From Marasmius tenuissimus (lineage: Eukaryota; Basidiomycota; Agaricomycetes; Agaricales; Marasmiaceae), in contig JAQOTA010000050.1 of the NCBI GenBank assembly GCA_029532415.1, positions 3,286,001 to 3,350,000 of the forward strand: a DNA stretch of 64,000 bases, read 5' to 3'. Below are positions 1-11,354 of this stretch, one piece after another (position 1 is the first letter of the stretch; each line of letters opens with the position of its first letter). The notes under the pieces are model-generated. The model saw only the letters and a program-made list of their open reading frames with translations. It was not told where the DNA came from and made no database searches. The position numbers and the translations under genes are program-made.

Positions 1-1
1 C

Positions 2-2327
2 CGTTTGATTGGTCTCTTACACGAGGAAAAACATGTCGCGTATCGAAGAGCATCAGCGTTCACCATCTCTCGATTACTGGACACGAAGGGAACCGATTTG
101 GTAGCGCGAGAAACCATTCTGACTACATTGCACTCTCCGTTCCTTCACCCAAGATCGATGGAGAACTCGCGGGAAGAGTCAGATTACACAATAACATTAA
201 CCAATCCCATCACCACCCTGTCCATACTACTCGCCAATCTGGACCCCTCTCCACAGTTGATCTCGAGTCTTCTGGCTCCGATCTTGTCACCTTTGTACGC
301 CCTGCTCTATTACCTCGATTCGTCTAAAATTGCGGACCCAACTATCCGAGAGGCTATAAGAGATATGCTTCTTACGTGGTTCAGAGTGTCTTCAACAACG
401 GAAGCTGTCGCCATATTGCTGTTCATATTGAATGATCAACATGGGAGATTGAAAATCGGCTTGGACGGAGAGATTCAGCGTGTAGACGAGTGCGTTACAT
501 ATGTGATCCCTATCTCCGAATACTCAGCGATCTTTACAGGTCCAAAGATCCTCTCTCGCTGTTCACCCCTGAAAGCTTGAAGGAGGCGGAGGAGGCAGGC
601 GAATTGGACTCCGATGCGAACTGGCTCGACATGTATCCCGATCCCAACCACTATGTCCGTTTTATACAATCGATTAATCGGGAGGACATCGTTTCGGATC
701 TGTTTGTCGTCGTCCTCGAAGCCTTCAGAGACAACAGGAAGGAGGATGGGGACCCGGTCCAGTTGAGCCTGTCGCCAATCGTTTATGAGAAGCTGACGTG
801 CTGACTTTGACCGCCGCCAGGACTTTGCGGTACCTGCAGGTCATTATGCAGATGCAATCACAAATGTCTCAAAACTCAAAGTTGGGAGGCTTCAAAAAAC
901 CCGTCCAGATACTTGCATTCATTAAACAAGTGCTCGAGGACGCGGTCAATCCTAGCACAAGCCGGTCGATTCCTCAGAAGGATGATGGCCCTTCCGATGT
1001 CCCCAGGTTGCTAGCGGTGATGAATTTGGGACGTCAATCGCGGATCGTAGAGGAAGACAGCGACGCTGATAGCGACGACGACATGCCAGACTCCGAAAGG
1101 AGAGACATTGATACCGAGATGACCGAAACTGCATTGAATATCCTGCTTGCAGTACTGGAAGGTACTCTCCCCCCGCGCTGTCTGTGGTCAGTTCTAATCC
1201 ACTCACTATAGGGAATAAGTCCCTCTCTACGCGAACTGCCCCGATTCTCGATGACATACTCCTGTTGATCGAACCTTTCATTACTGGCGACTCACACAGT
1301 GGTCTCAAAGAGCTGGCCAGGGAGGCCAGGCTAGTCCTGACTGCACGTTTGGCACTGCAGAACTCAAATCCACAGGACGATGAGGATTCGCCCGACAAAG
1401 AAGTCCAGCAGACGTATCAGCAAGCTTTAAAATTCCTACAGGATCCCATTCTCCCTCTGCGCGCACATGGGCTTCTACTTCTCCGCCAGTTGGTCTCAGA
1501 GCAATCTAAGCCACTGGACCCAGCCCTGGTACCGGCAATACGAGATATATTCATGCAATCTGTGCAGGATAATGACTCTTACATTTTTCTGAACGCTGTT
1601 CAAGGGTTGGCCGCCTTGGTGGATCGTTTCGGCGAATCAGTATTGAGGCATATGCTCGATGCGTATGGTAAGGGGCTGGATGGTCCTAGCGGAGGTACCT
1701 TGTCTCGACAAGACGTTGACACGCGGCTTCGACTCGGTGAAGCAGTTGGGGCAGTAATCAGACGATGTGGGACGGCCTTGGGTCCATACGGTACTTGTTT
1801 TTTACTCGATTCATCGTTGTGAGAGTAATTCTAACGATCTTGTAGGGAATATCATTGTTCCTGCACTGCTTCGAGTTTTGAGATCGAAGGATGCTCCAAC
1901 CACCCTCAAAACGTCCTCCCTTTCCCTTCTTGCCGATTGTCAGAACACGTACTCATTGGTTCTTGTGCCATTCTTCGTCGATCTCTCGAACGGGATATTG
2001 GATCTTCTGCAATTAGAAGGGCAGACTGGGGAGACGGAAGGAGCCATTGACGACAATCCGACATCAAAAAACTCCAAGTTTCCTCCCTTGCGTCGGGCGG
2101 CTTTGCATTTCCTTGCGCTCTTATTGAAAGGGACAATCGAGAACATCTATGATACGCCTTTTGGGAGAAACATTTTCTCGCAGGATCTCATACGACGGAC
2201 AAAAATAACATTATCGTACGCAGCCGATACTGATGGGGACTCTGTGGTACGTGTAATGGCACGAGAGGCGGTCGAGTTGGTGAGGCAACTGGAACTCGCT
2301 ATAGTAGATATCTCTGCTATAGGATAA
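2..2327 (+). CDS. RTP1: TANGO6/RTP1-family HEAT-repeat protein, C-terminal part (5' end off window)
   Basis: The family (yeast Rtp1, animal TANGO6) helps assemble RNA polymerase II and import it into the nucleus. The visible part is all-helical and HEAT-like. The stretch around 1430-1510 (DPILPLRAHGLLLLRQLV) fits the RTP1_C1 region and that around 1896-1940 (LKTSSLSLLADCQNT) fits RTP1_C2. An acidic Ser/Asp-rich linker lies at 1050-1110. Introns fit at 490-539, 1162-1211 and 1791-1845, all with GT/AG ends and matching phase. One join is odd. The frame changes near 797-821, where the only in-phase GT/AG pair around the apparent join is 23 nt long (798-820). A 59-nt intron at 781-839 or a one-base indel are the alternatives. 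The stop is TAA at 2325-2327. The start lies outside the window. Confidence 0.8.
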
Positions 2328-2520
2328 CACAACGACGCCAGTGATAATGTACGCTCCGTATCTGTCTCAGATGTGGTTATCTGGAAACATCCGAGTCAAT
2401 GAAGAGCGAGAAAAATCAATCTAGGTTCATGCTCTCTCACGAGAGCAAAGTCACCACGGACCAAAGTGGGAAGGATGCGTAGAGCAACTTGTGGCCTATG
2501 AATGGATTGAACCCGTCCTC

Positions 2521-3128
2521 TCAATTCGTGACTGGTGGATTTCCGAGAACTTCACTGATCTCGTCGACATTCCGCCTGAAGTTCTTCCATTTCTGACTTC
2601 CGGCCAATAAACAATGCGATCGTGGACTATCATGGATGGAATCTGTAGATGCCTGCAACGAGAGAAAAGGATTCGAGACAGCGGCGTAGTATGTCATGTG
2701 AAGGGCTTTGAATATCTGCATAATTTCAGTAGCACAATGAGCGCGCATATTAAGAAAAGACAGACAGATGCGCACCATGTTAACCTCGACGTCACGAACA
2801 ACTGAATCTGAAAGAGCGAGAGCGATGACTATCTTGACCTTCGAAGGTGTTATGTATCCATAGACCGCGACATCCTCCATGGCATATAGAAGCCCTAAGT
2901 AGCATTCTGCAAGCTTCGCGTTTGCGTTCACTACGATGTGATGAGAAGAAGACTTCGGAAATGATGATAACAAGACGTACCACGCTCCTCAATAACATCC
3001 AAACTCGTATGTGCAATGTAATGATATTTGATCGCGCTCTCGTCTTGCTTACCGAAGGTACGAATGAGTATTGGCTCGTTTTGCGGGGAAATGAAGGCGA
3101 CAGCGTTCAGGCGTAGGCTCGGGGCCAT
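2521..3128 (-). CDS. TCA17: TRAPP complex subunit TRAPPC2L/Tca17 (sedlin-like longin fold)
   Basis: TRAPPC2L/Tca17 is a small subunit of the TRAPP tethering complex, which activates Rab GTPases in Golgi traffic. The start at 3128 gives an N-terminal beta strand followed by YHYIAHTSLDVIEER, then YLGLLYAMEDVAVYGYITPS and SKVKIVIAL. These match the conserved HTSLDV, YLGLLYPTED and YGYVTNSKVK blocks of the animal protein. Introns fit at 2931-2980 (GTACGT..TAG, joining R to VNANAK) and 2716-2775 (GTGCGC..CAG). The second intron is a multiple of three with no stop, so its retention would only insert 20 residues. The C-terminal tail of about 45 residues after NPF is longer than in animals. An in-frame ATG-less extension to 3182 was ignored. 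Confidence 0.85.
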
Positions 3129-3285
3129 GATGTACAAGTTCAAGTCAGCGTGAGAACGTTGCACGGCTACCTTCGAACTCATAACACAGCGACCTGGGGC
3201 GAGTCTGCGGTATACTGTCTTCCGTTCAAGTCGTGTATTATACGCGCATCTATGCTACACTACCAGTACGCCCTCGTGTTTTAGT

Positions 3286-4533
3286 TTATTTAGTTGCAGC
3301 CACAGCCAGAGCTGTCTTGGTCAGTTCGTAGATCCTCTTCTGGGCGGCGAAAAGCATGGCAGCTGTGAGTACGCTTTGTGTGAGTTTACTACCTGCTCCC
3401 TTCCAGAGGCCCGACACTCCTTCGTCCTTGATGATTGTCTTGATGCCATCGAAAGAAGACTTGTATTGTGTACTGCCCGCCTGAAGCCTACTCTTCACAA
3501 CGCTGCGAAGGAAGTAGTTTCGAATCAATGTCAAAAGCCAGCAAGAAAAACCACTCACATATAAGGGTATGTGGTCAGCGTTGCTACCAGCTTCGAGAGT
3601 GCACCGAGTATGAAGAAGTCAAAGTCCGACAGGACGACCAATGCCGGTGCTTTACCAACCGCGCGGAGTCTGGCCGTCCGTTTGGCCACCAAGGTGTTCT
3701 TCAGCTGCTCAAAGACGGTATACTGGATGATCGGATTGATCTACTGAGCTTGTGAGATTTCACCGCTCCGAGTGGGACAACAAAACGCTCACCGTCAATA
3801 TGAGAGCAGGACCTATACCTCGGAAGAATCCTTCCACCCCAGATTTCGCAAGTATGTTCTGTACAGCCTGGAAGAAGCCGAGCTTCTTCACCGTTCCTTG
3901 GTGCTGAGAATCAAGTGTCTGAACGGCCTGTGAGGTTTGTATCACCCATAATGGGTTGCCTGAAGTGGTTCAGCGATCACGGAACGGAAGTAGGTCGGCA
4001 ACTGGTACCAACTCAGTATTGCTGTCGCCGATCCTAAGTGAACGCGGTTTTCAGCACTACACTCTCAGTAGATCATACGGAGACATACCCGCGATCAGTC
4101 CAGTCAGCATCGACTCCAACGCACTTAGGCCTTTGCTCCCAACCCTCGACTTCAAGACGATCCCTTTAGTTCGTTCATAAAAGTAGTAATACACGCCATT
4201 GGTGACGGCAATGGCGAACAGACTGGAGCTTAGTCCACTGTATAGTCCGGAGATTCCCTCGCGTTCAATAGTTTCCAGTACGACTTGATAAGTTGTCTAG
4301 CATCGGCTGTTCAGAATTCGGCACAGTGAGGGTTACATTCCATTTCGATTCTTTACCTTGTTCTCGTTTCGCACTTTCACGGCTGCACGCGTCGAAATGA
4401 AGATTAATGGACTAGATGAAGGGTGTCAGCACATATGCCGGTAAGTAGTGATTGCATGAACACACTATGTCGCAGTCATTGCAACGATTCCACCAGTAGC
4501 CCCAGCAACCGAATGAATAAGAGAGTCGCTCAT
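3286..4533 (-). CDS. ANT1: Peroxisomal adenine nucleotide carrier (PMP47/ANT1/SLC25A17 type)
   Basis: This mitochondrial-carrier-family protein is of the peroxisomal branch, which brings ATP into peroxisomes for fatty-acid activation. The seven-exon model reads cleanly: M-S-D-S-L-I-H-S-V-A-G-A-T-G-G-I, then Y-PLIFISTRAAVKVRNENK (first carrier motif), GLYSGLSSSLFAIAVTNGVY, NPLWVIQTSQ (second repeat), INPIIQYTVFEQLKN, and TYPYIVVKSRLQ (third repeat, PYxxVKxR). Introns fit at 4412-4465, 4297-4366, 4034-4088, 3960-4012, 3741-3792 and 3503-3558, with phases agreeing at every join. The repeats have the GLYSG/GLWKG signatures after each carrier motif. The start is the ATG at 4531-4533. The gene lies between TRAPPC2L and the E2 gene on the same strand. 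Confidence 0.9.
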
Positions 4534-4801
4534 GTTTGTAGGATAGAGGGATAAATTTGACTGATAAATTAGGTCTCGTTGCAGGGTTTGTGGTGGTAAG
4601 GAAGAGAGCAGTTATATTTCGTTCACCCAATTGCATCACTACCGGCTTCTTCGCGATGGAACTGACCATCGCGGAGTCCGCGGTAAATCACATGCAAGCC
4701 CGCTCAATACCAGGTGACATGCACATACGATACTGTGTATTAGTAGTAACTGTAGTAACTGCCAGTATGAAAGTCAAGAACAAAAAAGAGTCAAGAATAC
4801 C

Positions 4802-7800
4802 CTACTCAATATCTTCTCCCTCCTCTAGGCGCCGTAAAAGTCTCTTCATCTCATCTACATCCTTCTTGAACCCATTATCGCTTGAGCCATCCCTAGCCCC
4901 ACGCTCACTCAAACTCGCTCCGTCTCCCATGGTTGCTTTACCATCGTCTTCTGACAACCATTCATCGAGTTGCGCACGTACAGACTTTGATTTCAACCGG
5001 AAATGTGTACGTATGACGTCCGCGAATGGCTCGGGAGGGGTCTTTAGATTTCCGAGCATCTGAAAATTACGGGCTAGTTGAGCGAGGCGAGTAAGAAACA
5101 CGAGCAAGTACGTACCGCAGTTCTCACCACCATGCGACGAACGTTCGCCGAGTCTGAGAGAACGATTAAGTCTATGGTATGGTTGAGGGAAATGGACAAG
5201 CAACGCACAGGCTTTGGATTGAGGGGTTCCTCCGCTAGAGGCCCACCCTGGCTCGTTCAAGTAGGGTTCGTCACACAGAATCATCGACTGAATCGATATC
5301 AAGACCTGAAGGAGAGTCGACTTCCCGGCGACCCATCCGGGACCACTCCATGTACCTATATGCGTTGAAGTTCGATTAGTAAACCAATATCATCCCATAG
5401 ATCAAAAGTCTATACCAAGCAGAGAAAGACAGACTTTCCCGTCCGCGTACAGGTTAGGGTTGAAGCGGAACTTTCCGCCGTTGGTCTGAGAATGGATTTA
5501 GAGGGGGGAGACACAGAAAGTAGGGAATACAGCCACACCGTCATGTATTTGACTGAGGGGGGTGATTGATTGTAGGAGGGACCCAAGAATATATCAAACA
5601 GGTAGCTGAAGACAAGAACATGAGTCGCCAATCTACTGGAGCATCGCCAATCTCACCATCCGTTGTAGTAGCTATGCACGTCGCTTGATCAGATTCGTTC
5701 AGCCTAAATCTCCAAAATAGCACTCACGGGGTTCCCTGCGGACCTGTTATCAAAGCCTTGATAACGTCCACTCGGGTTTCGTCCACTCTCAGGAAAATGG
5801 AAGAATCCCATCTAGATCACTTTAGTGGGACCCACGAGTCCTGTAAATAGAAAATACTTACGCCACTGGTAAGTTCATCGTAAGGATTGCGAGCTGGACG
5901 CAGGGGTCAGCTCAAACCGAAACTCGTTCCGAGAACAAAAACCAAGACGTACCTCTTTCGCGATAGCAAGACTTCGTTTAGGTATATCCGAGTTGGCAAG
6001 CATTCGCGCTTCCGTGTTGAAGTAGAATTTATAGGACGGTATGTCGTCGTCACTGGGTTTGTTGGACGGATTAGGTATCGTGAGATCACAGTACTCAAAG
6101 CGAGCCTGGATGAAAAGAGTGAGGTGAAGCAGAAATGGCACTTGTAAAGGACGTACGGACGTCGCCCATTCATTATAGGCCTTTCTTGCACTCTCCTCCG
6201 TTTCTCCTGCCTGCACATAGACATCCGAAGAGTTTGTCATCTTTGGCAAGGAGGCTTGAAGCCTCGTGACGAATGCCTCCCCCTTCACTTCCTTCAGAGC
6301 TTTGTCAATGTTGGCGACGGTCATTTGTATCCTCCTGCAGAAGCTGTGCAATTTCTGGTTCTCCTCAGACATGACGCCATCCTGTTCCTTCGCTTTCCCC
6401 TTGGGATCAACCGTCAACCGCTTCTGCTCTTCAGTAAGCTCTTGAGGCACTTCCTCGATCTTTCTCATTCCCTCGAGCCCCTTAATTGCTGCCTGCGCCT
6501 GGATTGCAATTCCTTCCAATAACTCTCGTGGACTTGCGCTGCCTTCGTACACAATAGTTCGCTCACGTATAGGGGAATTAGACTTTCCAGCTTTCTTGGT
6601 CGTGAAATTCTTTACAGAGGCTATGGCCATTATCGGCATAGCCATCATACTCGCCAAAGCTTCGTGATTTGAGATGGTCTTACAGGATTTTTCAGTCGAA
6701 CAGAGCCGGAAGTCGGACGATTGCAAACGCACCTCAAGCCATTCCAAAAGCTCGAAATAGAGAACAGAACGGTCGGACATGTCCGCAAGCGAATCGTTTC
6801 GTAGAAGAGAGCTGCAGACGTAGTTGAATCGTCTTCGGAGATGGGCCAATGCTGTTGGATGAACCAAGTAATCGCTCGTTCGCGCGCCGCCCTCTCGATG
6901 GAGGGACGGAAGATATGTCCGTACTTCGGTTAGGAGCCGACCAATCTTTTCGTCCTTCGCGAGTTGCTGAGCTTGCGCCTCAACTTGTCCGGAATTCTGT
7001 AACAGTTTTCAGCGTAACAGCATAGGCTATACAAAATGCAGCCTTACATCCTCTTTCTGGTTTCCCGCATATCCGGTACCTCCCTTCTGTTTTTTCCCTT
7101 TCACTGCACCATAATACACATCGTCTTCATCGTCCGGGTCCATAGCTGCCTCCGTCTTTCGACGTTTCGGTGTCCGTGCTCTGCTGTCTTTGTTGTCCGA
7201 TAGTTCTCCATGTTGTTCTGTGAACATCTGTTCAATCATGTAGAGACCAACACCAAGGACAACACCCTGGAGGTTGGAGCAATGGAAAAGGGGGTCCTGA
7301 GACTTCTCGCGTGAGGGTTTTTCGGACGAGATAGACTCCCCGCAAGCAAGACAGAATTCGGTATGACATCGTTTGCAGGACTGAGGAACGATCTTTCGAA
7401 GACTTTCAATGTATGTTGGGAAATGGGGCTAATCAGCCAGTCGATCAGTCTGAAGTCTGGCAGTTTGGACGAGCTGAGAAAGCATGAAGTAACTTACGTA
7501 TATAGCGAAGAAATCGCTCTTCTTACGGGCGACAGATGTGCCGCAGCCTTGAGGACAGGGACAAGTGCCTTCGCTAAGCTGAGAGTATAGCGCGAATAAA
7601 AAGCTCTGTTCTCCTCCCTCTGGACAACCTTTCATCCATTGTCCTTGAGTCATGAGCTTCACAGACGCGTTAATATCAGGAAGAGTCACGACCTCTGGCT
7701 CCTCCTCGACTTCAATGACTTCTTCACGACGATCCTTCGAGAAGAATATCCCTGCGCGATATCAGCAACCCTGGATGAGAAAGAGTAGCTTGACATGCAC

Positions 7801-8294
7801 CTGCATACGGATCAGATTCGACATTGGGCCGTGTGCCACCAGTCACAACCATCGCGTCCTCGTCGGAGTCATAACCTGCGAACTCTGAAGTCGGGTAAAG
7901 GATCAACGCTTCACCCTCATCGTTCAAAAGAAACAGTTCTTGCCATCATCGTCATCTTCTGCCTCATCGTCCATGACTTCGTCGTCATCATACGAAGGGG
8001 TCTGTAACACGTTTGTGGGTGATGTCTCTATTTAGAGTTGGGATCGACATACGGTCATTCTGGTGGATTTGGGGGGTTCTGATTCCATAGCCGTATCTTC
8101 ACCACTTTCCTCATCGACGTCGTCAAATTTCCCTTCGAATATCTTCTCGGCGGCCTGCATAACATCCTTGTACCGACGCAATGCAGCTCGTGCTTGGGCA
8201 GCAGTTGCTCCCTGCCATAACGATAAGAACCACTAGATCTTGAAGCGGGCCGTTTACTCACCATTTCCACGAGCTGCTGAACTTCTTTTTCCAT
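4802..8294 (-). CDS. UBA-IBR-like-UBC protein, BIRC6-type E2 ubiquitin-conjugating enzyme
   Basis: Fifteen exons give a protein of roughly 900 residues. Residues 1-50 (QLVEMGATAAQARAALRRY) look like a UBA domain. An acidic stretch follows, then a cysteine cluster: CPCPQGCG, about 35 residues later CKRC and FCLACGE, then HC, resembling an IBR zinc-binding domain. The last quarter is a UBC fold of the BIRC6 type: PVAWDSSIFLRVDE, ITGPQGTP, YNGCYLFDIFLGPSY, FNPNLYADGKVCLSLLGTW (catalytic Cys in GKVCL), NEPG and YSANVRRMVVRTA. The protein should charge and pass on ubiquitin. Exon 8 is 32 nt and exon 10 only 15 nt (5657-5671). A one-base frame break near 7930-7945, inside exon 3 (7801-8001), has no splice solution that I could find, so the gene is either disrupted or misassembled there. 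No BIR domain is seen. Confidence 0.8.
5657..5671 (-). other. 15-nt microexon of the E2 gene
   Basis: Flanked by GCATAG on its 5' side and GTGAGA on its 3' side, this 15-nt exon encodes the middle of the TP-YYNGC-YLFD motif at the start of the second UBC strand. Without it the UBC domain would lack the conserved Y-x-N-G-C block. The introns on either side are 56 and 51 nt (5672-5727 and 5606-5656), a normal size for this genome, and the phases match on both sides. Confidence 0.8.
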
Positions 8295-8628
8295 GATTAG
8301 GACAACTCAAAAGACTAGGCGAATTTCAAGATGGTAGTTGGGGTGAGAGACAGTGGCAACAGTCAGGCTGGTGATTGAAAGCAAATAGACTCACTGTCAG
8401 CGCTAGCTCGCCCTATTATGTAACCGGGCGCTTCGACAACAGCATTTTGACGCCGGACAACTGAACAACACGAACTTCGAACCCTTTTGAACCGGTGCCG
8501 AATCGGAACAGTAAATTACAGCTTAGCTCGCGAAATGTTTGTCTTATATGGGTTGATTGTCAATGGAAAAGAATCTAACGCGGAAGAGTACAATACATGG
8601 CCACTAAAGTCTGTTATCCGGCCCAGTT
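8295..8628. other. Intergenic region, E2 promoter side and GILT 3' side
   Basis: About 330 bases between the start of the E2 gene and the stop of the GILT-like gene, both on the minus strand. It must hold the E2 promoter and the GILT 3' UTR. I see no ORF with family resemblance and no clear repeat. Confidence 0.5.
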
Positions 8629-9439
8629 CTAGTTATTAAGTTGGTCATATGCATCGTTGATCTGTCGAATGAAATCTGAGGCGGTATGACCATTCTGTGG
8701 TGCCGAGGTAAAGCAGAAAAGAGACATGGTCAGAGCCGAACGCTGGAAGGGGGTATATGAGAAGTACCTCGCATTTTTTCCATGTCCCGTCGTGAACACA
8801 GACTTGCTCGTTGTTGACGACAACCGTGCAGCTCGTCGTGATTTCCATTTGTTTCCCCAGTTCAACACTCTCTTTCAGCAATCTCACACCTTCTTCTCCT
8901 GTACCACTGGCATCTGGACCAACACATTCTCCAATTCCACTTCCATCCCAGTCCAAGCCCGCCGCTTTGGCGCACTTGGACGCTGTTTCTGGGGTACCGA
9001 TTTTGTACCGGCCCTGGTAATTGTTGCAATTCACAAACTCCCACCAGTGGGAGAAATCCGAATGCTCTTTGACGCAGAGCTGATGGACGTTGCCTGCGCA
9101 TTCGCCACGCCCATGTTTGCATGTTACGCCAAAATCAGGCTCGGATGCGTCGAGTCTGTCTTTACGTTCAGTAATTGTGGCTGGCTGATACTCTTGCATG
9201 GAAGGGTGCTACGCACTGGCCGATGTAAACCAAAGAGAAATCGACCTTGTCCGAAACCTTCTTCAGAACCTGGTCAAACACGCTTTCACAGAGAAGAGCG
9301 TCGGGGCATTGGCTCATCACACCAAGTTGAACAGGGACGCGTTGAGCATCATTCGTGAGAACCAACTGATAGTCTTGGGAGGGAAATATAGACAGAGAAA
9401 GGCCACGGAGGGCAAGATGAAAGCGAGCAGATAGAACAT
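8629..9439 (-). CDS. GILT-like secreted thiol-reductase family protein
   Basis: GILT proteins are secretory or lysosomal thioredoxin-like thiol reductases. The signature CKHGRGECAGNVHQLC is present, after VPVQLGVMSQCPDALLCESV and before a body with paired cysteines (VNCNNYQG, SKCAKAAG, CTVVVNNEQVC). Introns fit at 9156-9216 (joining YIG to QLDASEPDFG) and 8695-8767, and the protein ends in DAYDQLNN. The expected CxxC active site is C-P-D-A here, with the next Cys five residues on. The first ATG (9437-9439) opens a strong signal peptide, MFYLLAFILPSVAFLCLYF, but in a different frame from the mature part. The mature frame has no ATG upstream, and no intron of normal size bridges the two. A one-base indel between about 9370 and 9420 is the simplest explanation. 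Confidence 0.75.
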
Positions 9440-9609
9440 GGTGGTGAGGAAGGAACCAGTCGAAGCTCTCCACTTGCGAAATTGGCCATTTGAATATCCT
9501 CAAGGCTCAGATAGCGAAAGAATTACTTGATTAGTTCACCGGTTGCGTCATCGTTGTGTCCCATCGCTACGATAAGTACTCAAATCCAAAGCTCAAGTCA
9601 TACAGATAG

Positions 9610-10392
9610 TCATTGTTGGTCCCACATTTTGCGCTCTTCAATATCGGTCAGCGAAGGAGCAAAGTACTTACATCGAGACCGGAAAGCTGTTTGAGATTGT
9701 GAGTAGGCTTCAGAGGGGGTATGTGCTGAGTTGTACCTTCTAGAGACCGCTTTCTGACGATCATCTCGACGGTGAGTTCGTTATGGATTTGGTTGCGCTA
9801 CGAAAGAGTATGAGCTCGTGGTTCGGAGCATAGCAGCAGAGCGCGATGACCCATGTACCTTCACTTGCTCAGCGTACTTCTCGGCGAGCGCTTTTCGCGC
9901 AGCCGCCGGGCTGGCACCTTCGTCCTGGATGATCGCTTGCTTCTCGTTCATGGATTCGTCAATTACTGATACGCAGTATTCAACCAGTTGCTGCCTTCTT
10001 TTCCAGTTTGCTATTCAAAATTTGCGCCAAATCAGTTCTGTGGGTACACGGGGGAACACGCGTAGTACACACCAACAAGTTCCTGCCAAATCCGAGCACA
10101 TGCCTGATCCTGCACCGTCGTTTTCCCTGGACGTTCACGTTCCTGATCCCGAAAAGCTGCACTTGCTCGATTGAGCCGCATGTTTATGGTGTCATCTAGC
10201 TTTCGGTATTCCCTCAGTAGTTCTGGAGAGAGATGAGTTAGGCAGGTCTGTTGGGACATTAGCTTTGCCGACTAACTTCCCTTTGAACAAGGAGAGATCT
10301 GAGCACGTATTTTTGGATACGTGAACTATCTGAGGTGTAAGGGTAGGTGCTTGGACAGCAAGGCTGCCAAGGGGTGGTGCTTTGCCAGACAT
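9610..10392 (-). CDS. MIX23: MIX23/CCDC58/Cid2 family protein (mitochondrial intermembrane space)
   Basis: The family is small, coiled and cysteine-containing; yeast Mix23 acts in the mitochondrial intermembrane space, and fission yeast Cid2 was found as a caffeine-induced death protein. The order of motifs matches the human protein: C-x5-FK-ELLREYRKLDD, INMRLNRA, ACARIWQELVANWKRR, EYCVSVIDES, a coiled coil (ARKALAEKYAEQVK), NELTVEMIVRKRSLEAF and RCKYF. Introns fit at 10011-10072, 9798-9856 and 9687-9736. The first intron (10223-10280) has a proper acceptor and correct phase, but its donor reads GGAAGT after AAAG where GTAAGT is expected. This suggests a T to G change at the splice site or a base error. 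About 170 residues, usual for the family. Confidence 0.8.
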
Positions 10393-10853
10393 AGTCAATC
10401 CAGGAAGAGAGCGAAAGAGTCACAAAGTAAGGTGCGTGACAACTATGAATTAGTCGCGTCTGGTCTAGCGCTCTGGGGCGCTCTCGCCTTTCACACCCAC
10501 ACTCACCATAAGTTTAGTCGCCGCCTTACGCGGCACGGCCCGCTACTGATGTACTAACAACTGTACCATACAGTCTGCACTGAGGCCTGAGACGACTCTG
10601 AAGTCTGTAAAGTCTATGGAAGACTGTAGTAGGGGCCTCAGACCCAGGCTTCAATGTACATGTTTTCATGTGGTACATACTGCAATAGGACACAATCATG
10701 ACTATACCAGACTATAGTACTAGCTGATTAAATATTGTCAATGGTCATTGGTTGAGAGATTCACCACAGCAATACTCGTCCCCCGGCCTTTGGCCGGCTC
10801 CTCGTATTGTAGCAGTTCTCAACATGGAGTTTGCCTTGGGAGCCTAACGTGAC
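10393..10853. other. Intergenic region with a short palindrome
   Basis: No recognisable gene. It contains the MIX23 promoter, inverted CTGAGGCC / GGCCTCAG words at 10578-10637, and a GC-rich hairpin CCGGCCTTTGGCCGG near 10784. A 19-base word (GCGGCACGGCCCGCTACTG) at 10530-10548 recurs at 11234-11252. Confidence 0.5.
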
Positions 10854-11252
10854 GGACTGAATGGGCGAGCAGTCGTCCTTCCCCAACTCTTCCCTCGCAT
10901 AGGAAGCGCTTAAATCTGTATAGCGGCGCCTGTTCGTTTGAATTGCAGCCTGCAGCGTCTTAGGCGCTCTGAATGCCCACGGCGCTTGTTTTTTGGGCCA
11001 AGACTTTTCGCCAAGCCTGAAGGACTGAATGGGCGAGCAGTCGTCCTTCCCCCCAGCCGGAGTTGCATGGAATTTTCTGTTTAGAACTCTGCCCAGAAAG
11101 CGCTCATATTTGAATGGCGGCGCCTATTTGGGGGCATTTGTATTGTTATGGCGCTTATTCGTTACCATGAAAGGGAATTTTCAGCGCCAATGTGCAATTT
11201 CCACGCAAAGAGATTTCATAGACGCCGACTCCCGCGGCACGGCCCGCTACTG
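10854..11252. repeat. Diverged direct duplication, about 168 bp period
   Basis: A 31-base word beginning GGACTGAATGGGCGAGCAGT occurs at 10854-10884 and again at 11022-11052. Both copies are followed by a looser match (GAAGCGCTTAAATCTG.. versus AAAGCGCTCATATTTG.., then GCGGCGCCT). The word itself can fold (GGACTG at one end, CAGTCGTCC at the other). It looks like an old tandem duplication or two copies of a small element. The function is unknown. Confidence 0.6.
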
Positions 11253-11354
11253 GGAGCTCTGAAGAGCTCAAGTAGTAACCCTTAACGTACGAGTAGCATA
11301 CTAACAAACTGACAGCAATGTCCGGCTGTCATGTTAATTGTTATGAGTCTCATG

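Noticed and set aside
10784..10798. CCGGCCTTTGGCCGG palindrome as a terminator or regulatory hairpin
   Set aside because: Bacterial-type terminators do not apply to this eukaryotic sequence and no nearby transcript end is supported.
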